Assembly (NCBI GenBank): GCA_937907525.1
Contig: CALCIB010000014.1
Coordinates: 1-15,246, forward strand
Source of the DNA: an uncultured Planctomycetales bacterium
GTDB taxonomy: Bacteria > Planctomycetota > Planctomycetia > Isosphaerales > Isosphaeraceae
DNA: 15,246 nucleotides
Direction: 5' to 3'
This document shows positions 1-6,961 of this stretch, piece by piece. The first letter of the stretch is position 1, and the number at the start of each line of letters is the position of its first letter. Made by a program: the position numbers and the translations under genes. The notes beneath the pieces are model-generated. The model saw nothing but the letters and a program-made list of their open reading frames with translations, searched no databases and had not been told where the DNA came from.

Positions 1-54
1 CACCTTCCCCCGCGAGGGGGGAAGGACGTTATGCCGGCCGCGACGCCCTTATGG
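1..54 (+). repeat. Right end of a composite palindromic repeat (type B), cut by the window edge
   Basis: Positions 1-25 are the terminal hairpin (CTTCCCCC / GGGGGAAG type) that closes the type-B palindromes at 10979-11157 and 15061-15238. The following 28 bases (27-54) match 11159-11186 with five differences by eye, so the repeated unit extends beyond the hairpin in these two copies. The left half lies outside the window. Confidence 0.75.
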
Positions 55-63
55 GGCGGACTT

Positions 64-1194
64 TTAAGCCCGTCCCTCCAGCCGCTCGACCCACGCCGCC
101 TCCATCCGGTCCAGCCGCGCGAGGCACGCCTCGGGGGTCCGCGCCCGCGCGAGGACCGTCAGGACCGGGCCGCCCGCCTCGATCGTCGCGCCGGCGCGGG
201 GGACGTCGGCGAAGCTCGGCGCGCGGAAGCCGTCGCCGAGCGGCGGCGGCGCGATCGCGGGGAACGTCAGCCGACGCCTCGCGTACACCACCCGCTTGCC
301 CGCCGCCACGCCCGATCCGCCCGAACCCGCCTCGACGCCGACGTCGCCTTCGACGCACGCGCGGACGTGGTCCCGCATGATCGCCCGTCGATAAACGTAC
401 TCGAACAGCTCCACCGACGCCGTGTACCGGGGGTTGACCTCCAGCACCCACGGCCGATCGTCGGCCAGGACGAAATCGACCCCGAACAGGCCGATCAGCC
501 CGAACCGAGCCGCAAGCGCCTCGCCGACGCGCCGCAATTCCGACGTCGCCCGCTCCGAGACGGGCCACGGGGCGACCCCGCCGCGGTACAGAAACGGCGC
601 GCCGGGGACTCCCGGGAACTGCCTGGCCGTTCCGACCAGCCGCGCGCGACCGCCAGCGGCGACGAACAGCCCGGAGAACGTCGGCCCGGCGATGAACTCC
701 TGGAAATGGGTCGACGGGACGTCGCCGGGATCGTCGCCCCGGCGCGCGCCCAGGCCGCCGGCCGTGGCCGTCGACTTGGCGAGCCAGTGGCCGACCGTCG
801 GGGTTCCGTCGGCGACGCGCCGAAGCGCGGGCGTCGCCAGGCCATGGCCGCGGAGGACGTCGGCGACGACCCAGGGATCGCGGATTTGGCGCAAGACGTC
901 GGCGCCGACGCCCAGCAGCGGGACGACGCGGGAGATCCGCTCGACCAGGTCGGGCCGGGCCTCCATCGAGCCGACGTAGAGCCAGGCGTCGCATCCGGAG
1001 GCGGCGGCCAGCCGCTCCAGGTCGTGGGCGTCGCGGTCGTGGTCGGGGTCGAACCGGGCGGCGGGGCAGAGGGCGGCGAGATCGGCGTCGGCGAACAGGT
1101 CCAGGCAGCGGGGACGGAACCCGGCGCGGGCGGCGGAGAACGCCGCGGCCCGCGCGCTGGCGCCGACGATCAGGATCCCCGAGGGCGGGGTCAC
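64..1194 (-). CDS. ATP-grasp domain protein, C1/tetrahydromethanopterin-associated
   Basis: Predicted soluble ATP-dependent carboxylate-amine or related ligase of about 376 residues. The N-terminus (SGILIVGASARAAAFSA) looks like the Rossmann-like pre-ATP-grasp domain. The central and C-terminal part carries the ATP-grasp signature, with GVDFVL near residue 240 and WVLEVNPRYTAS near residues 249-260; its Glu and Asn are the usual metal-binding pair. The GTG at 1194 was chosen because it directly precedes the first beta-strand. The frame is open far upstream (to 3480), but that extension runs antisense to fae and the dehydrogenase and is spurious. An ATG at 1250-1252 is in another frame. No clear Shine-Dalgarno is seen. 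ATP-grasp genes are known companions of H4MPT-dependent C1 genes in methylotrophs and planctomycetes, so a role in making or modifying the pterin cofactor is a reasonable inference. The substrate cannot be read from sequence. Confidence 0.85.
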   Translation of the reverse strand: MTPPSGILIVGASARAAAFSAARAGFRPRCLDLFADADLAALCPAARFDPDHDRDAHDLERLAAASGCDAWLYVGSMEARPDLVERISRVVPLLGVGADVLRQIRDPWVVADVLRGHGLATPALRRVADGTPTVGHWLAKSTATAGGLGARRGDDPGDVPSTHFQEFIAGPTFSGLFVAAGGRARLVGTARQFPGVPGAPFLYRGGVAPWPVSERATSELRRVGEALAARFGLIGLFGVDFVLADDRPWVLEVNPRYTASVELFEYVYRRAIMRDHVRACVEGDVGVEAGSGGSGVAAGKRVVYARRRLTFPAIAPPPLGDGFRAPSFADVPRAGATIEAGGPVLTVLARARTPEACLARLDRMEAAWVERLEGRA

Positions 1195-1265
1195 GGCGTG
1201 GACGAAGAGGCGGCCCGACGCCGAGGGGCTCGGCGCGGGCCGGGAAGACCATGGCCGCGGGGCGG

Positions 1266-1613
1266 TCAGTCGACCTTCTCGAGCTTCTCGGTCGGGGTCA
1301 GGACCAGCTTGCCGTCCTTCTCCTCGACGGTGCCGGTCGCCTTGACCTTCACCGGCTTGTCCTTCTTGGCGGTGCAGACGCCCAGCTCGCTGTGGGCGTG
1401 CTTGAAGAACTCGTTGTTCTCCAGGTAGTAGGTCTTCTTGGCGCCGTCCTTGTCGACCGTGATCGTGTTCTGACACGCCTTGGTCTCGTGCAGGGCGCAC
1501 TTGGCGCAGACGGCGTCGCCCTCGATGGTGACCTTCTTGCCGTCGTCGGCCCGGGAGATTCCCAGGGCCATGGTGAGCGTGCCGCAGACCGCCAAGGCCA
1601 GGAGCTTGCGCAT
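1266..1613 (-). CDS. Small exported cysteine-containing protein (DUF6370-like)
   Basis: A 115-aa protein with a classical signal peptide: Lys/Arg near the start, a hydrophobic core LLALAVCGTLTMALG, and probable cleavage after the ISRA region. The mature domain begins KKVTIEGDAVCAKCALHE and contains a CxxC, a further Cys seven residues on (KACQ), and a late Cys (GVCTAKK). The four cysteines suggest disulfides or metal binding outside the cytoplasm. Short proteins of this kind are common in planctomycetes, and the DUF6370 resemblance is from memory. The start ATG at 1611-1613 is preceded by a GGAGAGA ribosome binding site. It lies 71 bp upstream of the ATP-grasp gene on the same strand and may share its transcript. 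The function is unknown. Confidence 0.85.
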   Translation of the reverse strand: MRKLLALAVCGTLTMALGISRADDGKKVTIEGDAVCAKCALHETKACQNTITVDKDGAKKTYYLENNEFFKHAHSELGVCTAKKDKPVKVKATGTVEEKDGKLVLTPTEKLEKVD

Positions 1614-1683
1614 TATTCTCTCCGTGTGAGTCGTAAGAGATCCTCGCGACGGGTTCGGGGCGAACGCCCACCCGCTCGTCGGT

Positions 1684-1712
1684 ATTCAAGCACGTCCCGC
1701 GCTTCGACGCAA
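1684..1712 (-). promoter_or_regulatory. Possible sigma70-like promoter of the small cysteine protein
   Basis: On the minus strand TTGCGT (1712-1707) and TTGAAT (1689-1684) are 17 bp apart. They lie about 70 bp upstream of the ATG at 1613. The match to consensus is modest. Confidence 0.3.
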
Positions 1713-1756
1713 CGGCGGCCCGGCCGGCCCGGTCGGTTCGCGCGGGCCCCGGGGGG

Positions 1757-1785
1757 TTGCCCGGGCCGCGGGGGCGGTCTATCAT
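1757..1785 (+). promoter_or_regulatory. Sigma70-like promoter of fae
   Basis: TTGCCC (1757-1762), a 17-bp spacer, then TATCAT (1780-1785; five of six match TATAAT). This predicts a start near 1792 and a leader of about 117 nt before the fae ATG at 1909. It is the best promoter match in the 295-bp divergent region 1614-1908, which is otherwise GC-rich with no further feature seen. Confidence 0.5.
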
Positions 1786-1908
1786 GCGGGTCTTGATCGC
1801 GCGCCGGAACGTCCGCGGCGCGGGTCCGGACGCGCGGCCGAGGGCCCGACGAGGCCCCCGCGCGGACTTCCCCAGGCACGAACCAGTCACCACGGAGCGC
1901 GAATCGCG

Positions 1909-2418
1909 ATGGCCAGCGACATCCTCATGAACATCGGCGAGGCCCTCGTCGGCGAGGGCAACGAGATCGCCCACATCGACCTTCTGATCGGCAAGAAGGA
2001 CGGCCCGGTGGGCGCGGCCTTCGCCAACGCGCTGGCCAACCAGTCGCACGGCCACACCAACCTGCTGGCGGTCCTGGCGCCCAACCTGATCTGCAAGCCG
2101 GCCACGGTGATGATCACCAAGGTCACGATCAAGGGGATGAAGCAGGCCGTGCAGATGTTCGGCCCGGCGCAAGCGGCGGTGGCCAAGGCGGTCGCCGACA
2201 GCGTCGCCGACGGGACCATCCCCGCCGCGGCGGCCGACGACCTGGTCATCGTCTGCGGCGTCTTCATCCACCCCGAGGCCGAGAACGACGCCAAGATCCA
2301 CGAGTTCAACTACGAGGCGACCAAGCAGGCCATCGCCAGCGCGATGAGGAACGAGCCGAAGATCGCCGACATCACCGCCAAGAAGGACGCCGTCAAGCAC
2401 CCCTTCGACGCCGCTTGA
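1909..2418 (+). CDS. fae: Formaldehyde-activating enzyme
   Basis: Cytoplasmic enzyme that condenses formaldehyde with tetrahydromethanopterin (H4MPT) to give methylene-H4MPT. The 169-aa length is normal for the family. The sequence follows proteobacterial Fae throughout: GEALVGEGNEIAHIDLLIG near the N-terminus with the conserved His at residue 22, then LLAVLAPNLICKP, KQAVQMFGPAQAAVAKAV, DDLVIVCGVFIHPEA and the closing HPFDAA. No fused Hps domain is present, so this is the stand-alone bacterial form. A GGAG at 1894-1897, 11 nt before the ATG, could be the ribosome binding site. It is followed by a palindromic repeat and then the methylene-H4MPT dehydrogenase, which uses its product. In planctomycetes the likely role is formaldehyde detoxification or oxidation rather than growth on methanol; that is inference. 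Confidence 0.97.
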   Translation: MASDILMNIGEALVGEGNEIAHIDLLIGKKDGPVGAAFANALANQSHGHTNLLAVLAPNLICKPATVMITKVTIKGMKQAVQMFGPAQAAVAKAVADSVADGTIPAAAADDLVIVCGVFIHPEAENDAKIHEFNYEATKQAIASAMRNEPKIADITAKKDAVKHPFDAA

Positions 2419-2462
2419 TCCCGACGCCGCCGGCCGCCTCCCGCGGCGGCCGGCGCAAGCGT

Positions 2463-2629
2463 CCTTCTCCCCTTGAGGGAGAAGGTGGCCGAAGGCCGGA
2501 TGAGGGGTCGACCGGCGACGGGTTTCGGCGAAGGCCCAGGCTCGCGAACGTCCGAGCATCCAAAAGTTTCCGGTCGCGTCCCCCCTCATCCGGCCCTTCG
2601 GGCCACCTTTCCCCTCAAGGGGAGAAGGG
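2463..2629. repeat. Composite palindromic repeat, type A, copy 1
   Basis: Two inverted arms flank a centre of about 75 bp. The left arm (2463-2507) holds hairpin 1 (CCTTCTCCC / GGGAGAAGG), hairpin 2 (GGCC-GAA-GGCC) and a GATGAGGGG tail. The right arm (2582-2629) is its reverse complement in the same order. The centre continues the pairing near its ends (GACCGG against CCGGTC). It fills the fae-dehydrogenase gap and could affect transcription or mRNA stability between them. Confidence 0.85.
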
Positions 2630-2691
2630 ATGATCCGGGGCTCGACCGATTCGCGCCACGCCTCTTTTCCGCTCGCCAATGCGAGGTCGTC

Positions 2692-3570
2692 ATGGCCGAT
2701 GAGAAGCCGACGGTCCTGATCCAACTGGACGTCGACCCCCAGCCCAGCGTCTTCGACGCGGTGGTGGCCGTCGACGCCGGGGTCGACCACCTGTTCCGCC
2801 ACGGCGGCGTCGCGCCCGAGGACGTCCAGGCCCTGATCCACGGCGCGCTGTTCACCCGCGGCCCGGCCGACCTCCGCCGCACGGCGATCTTCGTCGGCGG
2901 CTCCGACGTGGCTCGGGCCGAGGCCGTTTTGGCGAAGGCGACGTCGATCTTCTTCGGCCCGTTCCGGGTCTCGGTCCTCTTCGACGCCAACGGCTCCAAC
3001 ACCACCGCCGCCGCGGCCGTCCTGGCGGCGACGTCCAGCCTGGGCGGCTCGCTCTCCGGCGTGAAGGCGGCGGTGCCGGCCGCCACCGGCCCCGTCGGCC
3101 AACGGGTGGCGCGGCTCCTGAGCCGCGGCGGCGCGGACGTGGCCGTCGGCTCGCGCGACCTCGCCCGCGCCGAGGAGGCGGCCGAACGCCTCCGAAAACT
3201 CGCCGGCGGCTCCTTCCGACCCTTCGCCAACGCCGACCCCGCCGCGACGACGACCGCGCTTCGGGGCGCGGACCTGATCGTCTCCGCCGGCCCCGCCGGC
3301 GTCCAGCTCCTCCCCGCCGCCTCCTGGCGCGGGTCGAAGGCGCTTCGGGTCGTCGTCGACCTCAACGCCGTCCCCCCCGCCGGGATCGAGGGGGTGGAGC
3401 CCGGCGACAAGGGGGTCGACCGCGACGGCGTCAAGACCTGGGGCGCGCTGGGCGTCGGCGGCCTCAAGATGAAGATCCATAAGCGCGCCTTGCGGGCCCT
3501 CTTCGAGTCCAACGACCGCGTCCTCGACGCCGAGGAAGTCCTGGAAATCGGCCGCGACCTCGCGGACTGA
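2692..3570 (+). CDS. mtdB: NAD(P)-dependent methylene-tetrahydromethanopterin dehydrogenase
   Basis: Oxidises methylene-H4MPT to methenyl-H4MPT with NAD(P)+, the step after Fae, in the cytoplasm. It has 292 residues, in line with MtdA/MtdB proteins. The pterin-side motif FFGPFRVSVLFDANGSNTTA lies around residues 84-103. A Rossmann region follows with PAATGPVGQRVARLL and the second-strand segment VAVGSRDLARAEEA. The ATG at 2692 was chosen because the frame upstream runs through the type-A repeat. Whether it belongs to the MtdB or the MtdC class (MtdC was described from a planctomycete, Gemmata) cannot be settled by eye, so the symbol is provisional. It sits 273 bp after fae, with the palindrome between. 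It ends 21 bp before the convergent HAF-repeat gene, with no obvious terminator. Confidence 0.93.
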   Translation: MADEKPTVLIQLDVDPQPSVFDAVVAVDAGVDHLFRHGGVAPEDVQALIHGALFTRGPADLRRTAIFVGGSDVARAEAVLAKATSIFFGPFRVSVLFDANGSNTTAAAAVLAATSSLGGSLSGVKAAVPAATGPVGQRVARLLSRGGADVAVGSRDLARAEEAAERLRKLAGGSFRPFANADPAATTTALRGADLIVSAGPAGVQLLPAASWRGSKALRVVVDLNAVPPAGIEGVEPGDKGVDRDGVKTWGALGVGGLKMKIHKRALRALFESNDRVLDAEEVLEIGRDLAD

Positions 3571-3591
3571 CGCCGCGAGGCCGGAGCCGAC

Positions 3592-4710
3592 TCACGGTCT
3601 CTTCTCGACCTCCGCGGGGGCCGGCTCGGGCGCCTCCTCCCCCTCTTCCTTCTCGATGATCCCGGCGACCTGGCCGGCGTCGTTGACGGCCGTGGCCCAG
3701 ACGAAGTCGGGGCCGCCCTCGTCGAGGATCCGGAGCCTCCCCTCCTCGTGGACGAACCCGCGAGGGCCGGGGAGGCCGCCGCGGGGGCCGTCGATCTGGC
3801 CGACGACCGCGCCGGCGTTGTTGACGGCGCTCGCCTGGGCGTGGGCGAACCCCGGCGGCGGTTGAAGCCTCCTCGCCCCCTCGCCCCGGGTCCAGACGAT
3901 CGCCTGATAGGTTCCCTCGCGGTCGTCGCGGAAGCCGACGACCGTCCCGGCGTCGTTGACGCCGCGGGGGATCAGGTAATCCTCGTCGCCGTCGAGCGAT
4001 TCGGACGTCCAACGGCCGGGAGCGGTCTCGGTCCAGAGGGTCGGCTTGACGTTTCTCACCGCCGCGAGTCGCTTGCCGTCGGGGCTGATCGCCAGGACGT
4101 GGGAGCCGATTCGGTCGCCCTCGGGGACGACGACGGGCTTCCAGCCGTCGCCGTCGGCCTCCCAGAGCAGGGCGCGGACGCCGGCGGGACCGACGCCCAG
4201 GCCGGCGATGCGGCGGCCGTCGCGACTGATCCCGGTGGCGAGCGAGGCGTCGTCGGGCTCGGGCGCGCCCAGCCCCCGCATCCCCTTCCCGGCCGTCCAG
4301 ACGAACGCCTGGTTGCGAAGGTGGACGTGGACGTTCGGCGGCGCCGGCTTGCCGGCGCGGCCGACCACCACGCCGTCGTCGCTGACCCCCGCCGGGAAGG
4401 TCGCGGTGTACGTCTCCAAGAGCGGCAGCCGGACGACCTCCCCCCCGCGGGCGAAGAACGGGGCCTCGTACAGGATGTCCGGGTTGCCGTCCTCCGGCTC
4501 CCAGTGAAAGCCGACGACGTCTCCCTTGCCATTGATGGCGGTGACATTCAGCCCCTCGGGCATCGGCGCGACCACCTCGTACCGCTTGCCCGCCGGCCGG
4601 TCCTGGGCCGCGGCGACCCCGACGAAGACGCACGCGAGGACGAGCCCGGCCGCGATCGCCTGGGCCTGGGTTCGTTCGCGACCGCGCCCTCCCTCGTGGG
4701 CGAGTTCCAA
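3592..4710 (-). CDS. Secreted HAF-repeat protein
   Basis: Exported protein of about 372 residues if started at TTG 4710. The N-terminus then has charged residues (GGRGRERTQ), a hydrophobic stretch (AIAAGLVLACVFVGVAAA) and a cleavage site before QDRPAG, which makes a sensible signal peptide. The mature part has at least seven copies of the HAF/DUF3466-like motif: AINGKGDVVGF, GVSDDGVVVGR, GISRDGRRIAG, AISPDGKRLAA, GVNDAGTVVGF, AVNNAGAVVGQ and AVNDAGQVAGI. Each is followed by a W- or F-containing strand, which suggests a beta-propeller-like extracellular fold. It ends in an acidic tail (EKEEGEEAPEPAPAEVEKRP). The alternative start ATG 4863 has a G-rich ribosome-binding-like stretch, but it would put about 60 basic residues ahead of the signal sequence. 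Function unknown; it is convergent with the dehydrogenase gene and unlikely to share its pathway. Confidence 0.8.
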   Translation of the reverse strand: MELAHEGGRGRERTQAQAIAAGLVLACVFVGVAAAQDRPAGKRYEVVAPMPEGLNVTAINGKGDVVGFHWEPEDGNPDILYEAPFFARGGEVVRLPLLETYTATFPAGVSDDGVVVGRAGKPAPPNVHVHLRNQAFVWTAGKGMRGLGAPEPDDASLATGISRDGRRIAGLGVGPAGVRALLWEADGDGWKPVVVPEGDRIGSHVLAISPDGKRLAAVRNVKPTLWTETAPGRWTSESLDGDEDYLIPRGVNDAGTVVGFRDDREGTYQAIVWTRGEGARRLQPPPGFAHAQASAVNNAGAVVGQIDGPRGGLPGPRGFVHEEGRLRILDEGGPDFVWATAVNDAGQVAGIIEKEEGEEAPEPAPAEVEKRP

Positions 4711-4920
4711 ACCGTTATGGGATTGAATGTTACGACTCAATCTCCGTGGCTTCGTTCGTCGTGATCGATTCGATTTCCTCCGCGCGGGCGACCAACCGCG
4801 GCCGGTCGCCCCCACGATCGCCCCGGCGCGCGTGAACGTATCCCTCAATCGACGCACGTCCATACGTCCCCCCCTTGCCGTTCAAGTCGCCTAGGTCGCG
4901 GAAAACGGAGCCCCTCACCT

Positions 4921-4965
4921 TGTAGTGTCCCCAAAACCGCGCTTGCGAAACGCGCGAGCGCGGAT
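4921..4965 (+). repeat. TAGTAG-type intergenic repeat, diverged copy
   Basis: The segment reads TTGTAGTGTCCCCAAAACCG, then a GCGAAACGCGCGAGCGC stretch. It aligns by eye with 14534-14577 (CTAGTAGTGCCACATAAAAC, then GAACGCGCGAAGCG). Confidence 0.5.
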
Positions 4966-5065
4966 TCTTCGTCGGGCGAGGTTGGGACGTCTCGGATAAA
5001 GTCCGTGGCGCCAATGAATTACGACGACGAAAAAATCTTGCCGCAACCGGCTGCTTTTCGTTCCC

Positions 5066-5133
5066 GTGGGCTGGGTCTGGACCCAGCCAGCACGGGCCGA
5101 GGCTTCTCCAAGCTGGGTCTCGGCCCAGCCCAC
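5066..5133. repeat. 68-bp palindromic element (GTRGGCTGGG family), copy 1
   Basis: It starts GTGGGCTGGG and ends with the exact reverse complement CCCAGCCCAC. Inside are GGGTCTGGACCC and the segment CTTCTCCAAGCTGGGTC. The second copy at 14363-14431 has the same layout and orientation. It resembles a MITE or REP-like unit with no coding capacity. Confidence 0.8.
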
Positions 5134-5198
5134 CGGGCCGTCGCACTTAAGAGGGTGGTCCCTTGTTATTGAAAACCACCCCGAGGGAGCATGCTTAA

Positions 5199-5225
5199 TC
5201 CCTTCTCCCCTTGTGGGAGAAGGGA
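5199..5225. repeat. Solo type-A hairpin
   Basis: The hairpin has the sides TCCCTTCTCCC and GGGAGAAGGGA. It matches hairpin 1 of the type-A elements without hairpin 2 or the second arm. The right flank (GATGATCGCCATCAC) is the reverse complement of the left flank of copy 2 at 6948-6961, so it is a truncated member of that family. Confidence 0.75.
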
Positions 5226-5274
5226 TGATCGCCATCACGCCACTTCGGGGTTTTCGACGAAGCGAACCCATGTT

Positions 5275-5343
5275 CTTAAGCGCGACGGTCTACTACGAAG
5301 ACCAGGCGAGCGACCCACCGGATTAGGTGCGACGGTCTACTAC
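5275..5343 (-). repeat. Two tandem TAGTAG-type repeats 3' of the TlpA-like gene
   Basis: Read on the minus strand, GTAGTAGACCGTCGC occurs twice, near 5343-5329 and 5297-5283. The copies continue as ACCTAA and GCTTAAGAACATGGG. A third copy is at 7140-7159. The tandem pair begins 44 bp beyond the stop of the TlpA-like gene. Confidence 0.7.
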
Positions 5344-5386
5344 CAAAAACAACCCGATTTCTTTGTGACGAGGGGGGCGCGCGGCC

Positions 5387-6433
5387 TCAGCGTTCCAGCA
5401 GTTTGGAGACGGTCGGCTCCAGGTTCTTGCGGACCAGGTCCAGGCCGACGACCTTGCCGTCGCGGTCGATCAGGACGCTGGCGGGGATCTGGGTGACGCC
5501 GTGGGCGGCGGCGAAGTCGGCCGCGCCGGAGCCGTTCAAGAGGTTCGGCCAGCGGAGGTTGTGGTCCAGGGCGAAGCGGCGGGCGGCGGGGAGGAAGGAT
5601 TCGGGGCTGGCCGTCCGGTCCTGAAGCGGATCCACGCACACGCCGACGATCTCGAAGCCGAGGGCGTGGTCGGCGGCGTAGGTCTCCTGAAGCCAGGCGA
5701 CCTCCGCGGCGCTCGCCTGCGACCAGGAGGCCCAGAAGACGACCAGGACGACCTTGCCCTTGTAGCTCGCCAGGTCGAACGGCCGACCGTCGAGGTCCGC
5801 GCCGGCGAGCGGCGGCGCGGGGCGGCCGACGAGCTTCAGCCGGTTCAACCGGGCGGAGAGGTAGGCGCGGACCTCGGGATTCTCGGTCTTCTCCAGGACC
5901 ATCGCGAAGGCCTTCTCGGCCGTGTCGTAACCGCCGGCGTGGACGAGCCTTTGGTAATAGGATTCGGCGACGCCGAGCGCCTCGGACGGATCGAGGACGG
6001 GGCCGGACCTGGCGGCCAGGAGCCCTTGCAGGTCGTGGAGCGAGCCTTCGAAGTCGCCGCGGTCGCTCTCGGCGATCAGCTTCACCAGGGTCGCCAGGAC
6101 GCGGCACGACGGGGATGGGAGGTTCGCCTGAAGCGCGGCGTCGGCGGCGGGTTCGGCCTCGGCGAAAAGGTCCGCCGTGATCGCCGCGTGGAACAGGCGC
6201 TCGTAGACGACGGCGGCCGCGGCGGGCGGGAGTTTGGCGGCCAGATCCTGAAGCTGCTTGAGACGGTCGAGTTCCACGTCCTTGATGGTTTCGGCGTAAA
6301 CCTTGTCGATCTCGAGAAGCGCGTCGGCGGTTCGTTCGTCGAGGGCGGGAGGGGGCGTCTCCTGGGCCGAGGCCGGAAGGAGCGACGGCAGGCCGAACGC
6401 GGCGGCGAGGGCGAGGGGGACGAGACGGATCAT
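5387..6433 (-). CDS. Exported TlpA-like thioredoxin-fold protein lacking the CXXC active site
   Basis: A 348-aa protein with a signal peptide (MIRLVPLALAAAFGLPSLLPASAQ), an alpha-helical middle region (about residues 30-195, TPR-like in feel), and a C-terminal TlpA/AhpC-TSA thioredoxin fold (about 200-345). That fold includes GRPAPPLAGADLDGRPFDLASYKGKVVLVVFWASW, given here in outline, GVCVDP, and a cis-proline region TQIPASVLIDRDGKVVG with Pro near 317. In place of the usual WCxxC the sequence is WSQAS (residues 237-241), so both redox cysteines are serine. Thiol-disulfide chemistry is therefore unlikely, and a binding or structural role is more probable. The ATG at 6433 has AGGAG eight bases upstream. 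It overlaps the stop of the upstream membrane-protein gene (ATGA), so translation of the two is probably coupled. Confidence 0.9.
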   Translation of the reverse strand: MIRLVPLALAAAFGLPSLLPASAQETPPPALDERTADALLEIDKVYAETIKDVELDRLKQLQDLAAKLPPAAAAVVYERLFHAAITADLFAEAEPAADAALQANLPSPSCRVLATLVKLIAESDRGDFEGSLHDLQGLLAARSGPVLDPSEALGVAESYYQRLVHAGGYDTAEKAFAMVLEKTENPEVRAYLSARLNRLKLVGRPAPPLAGADLDGRPFDLASYKGKVVLVVFWASWSQASAAEVAWLQETYAADHALGFEIVGVCVDPLQDRTASPESFLPAARRFALDHNLRWPNLLNGSGAADFAAAHGVTQIPASVLIDRDGKVVGLDLVRKNLEPTVSKLLER

Positions 6434-6813
6434 CCTCGGAACTCCTGGTCGGTCGGGTTCGGGGCGGGCGCGGCGACGATCGGCGGCGCGACGTCCCCGA
6501 AGGCGGCGGCGGGCGTCGTCCTCGGGGTCTTGGATTTGGAGGAGCCTCGCGGGCGGCTTCGGCGCTGGGGGGTCGGGTTCGGGCGGTTGATGATCCGGAA
6601 GAGGGCCGCGGCGAACAGCAAGGCGGCGGCGATCGCGGCGGCCCAAAGCGCGGCTTTCAGCCAGATCGGGGCCGGGGCGGCGCGGGTCTCCTGGAGGATC
6701 TCCCGAAACGGCCGCGCCGGCGCGGTCGGGACGTCGTCCCCGACGAACAACTCGTGCTTGCGGCGACGGATCGAGACCTCTTGCTCGCCGTGGTCGCGAC
6801 GCTCCCCGGACAT
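6430..6813 (-). CDS. Single-span membrane protein of unknown function
   Basis: Predicted 127-aa protein. The N-terminal part is hydrophilic (GERRDHGEQEVSIRRRKHELF). One strong transmembrane segment lies at about residues 50-74 (IWLKAALWAAAIAAALLFAA), followed by a basic and proline-rich tail (RPNPTPQRRSRPRGSSKSK) ending PNPTDQEFRG. The ATG at 6811-6813 was preferred over an in-frame ATG at 6936 because a G-rich GGGGGGAC precedes it and the longer N-terminus has low-complexity shadow-like content. Its TGA overlaps the ATG of the TlpA-like gene by four bases, so the two are probably made together and act in the same membrane or periplasmic process. No family is recognised. Confidence 0.75.
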   Translation of the reverse strand: MSGERRDHGEQEVSIRRRKHELFVGDDVPTAPARPFREILQETRAAPAPIWLKAALWAAAIAAALLFAAALFRIINRPNPTPQRRSRPRGSSKSKTPRTTPAAAFGDVAPPIVAAPAPNPTDQEFRG

Positions 6814-6961
6814 GTCGACGTCCCCCCATCGCGAGTCCGGGGCCTCTCGATTCGGCCCGCCGCAACTCCACATTAGTCTTGCCGATCGCGCCGCACAAGG
6901 CGTCCGGCGACGAGCCGACGAGCCGGACTTGCCCATCCGTGGGACGAGTGATGGCGATCAT

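Larger units (their letters stand above)
4864..5386. other. Gene-free, repeat-rich spacer
   Basis: About 520 bp with no convincing coding content. It contains a TAGTAG-type repeat (4921-4965), a 68-bp palindromic element (5066-5133), a solo type-A hairpin (5199-5225) and two more TAGTAG-type copies (5275-5343). The remaining segments, such as 4966-5065 and 5134-5198, show nothing recognisable. Confidence 0.7.

Noticed and set aside
2461..2634. Possible CRISPR array from repeated CCTTCTCCCC units
   Set aside because: The units are inverted, not direct, with one copy per site and no regular spacers or cas genes.
2473..2691. N-terminal extension of the methylene-H4MPT dehydrogenase
   Set aside because: This segment translates the palindromic repeat (EKVAEGRMRG type peptides). 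The family start is at 2692.
1195..3480. Upstream extension of the minus-strand ATP-grasp frame to a 1138-aa protein
   Set aside because: It runs antisense through fae and the dehydrogenase and reads as Arg/Gly/Asp-rich low-complexity sequence. The frame is open only because of high GC.
3571..3591. Bidirectional terminator between the convergent dehydrogenase and HAF genes
   Set aside because: The 21-bp gap has no usable stem and no T-run.
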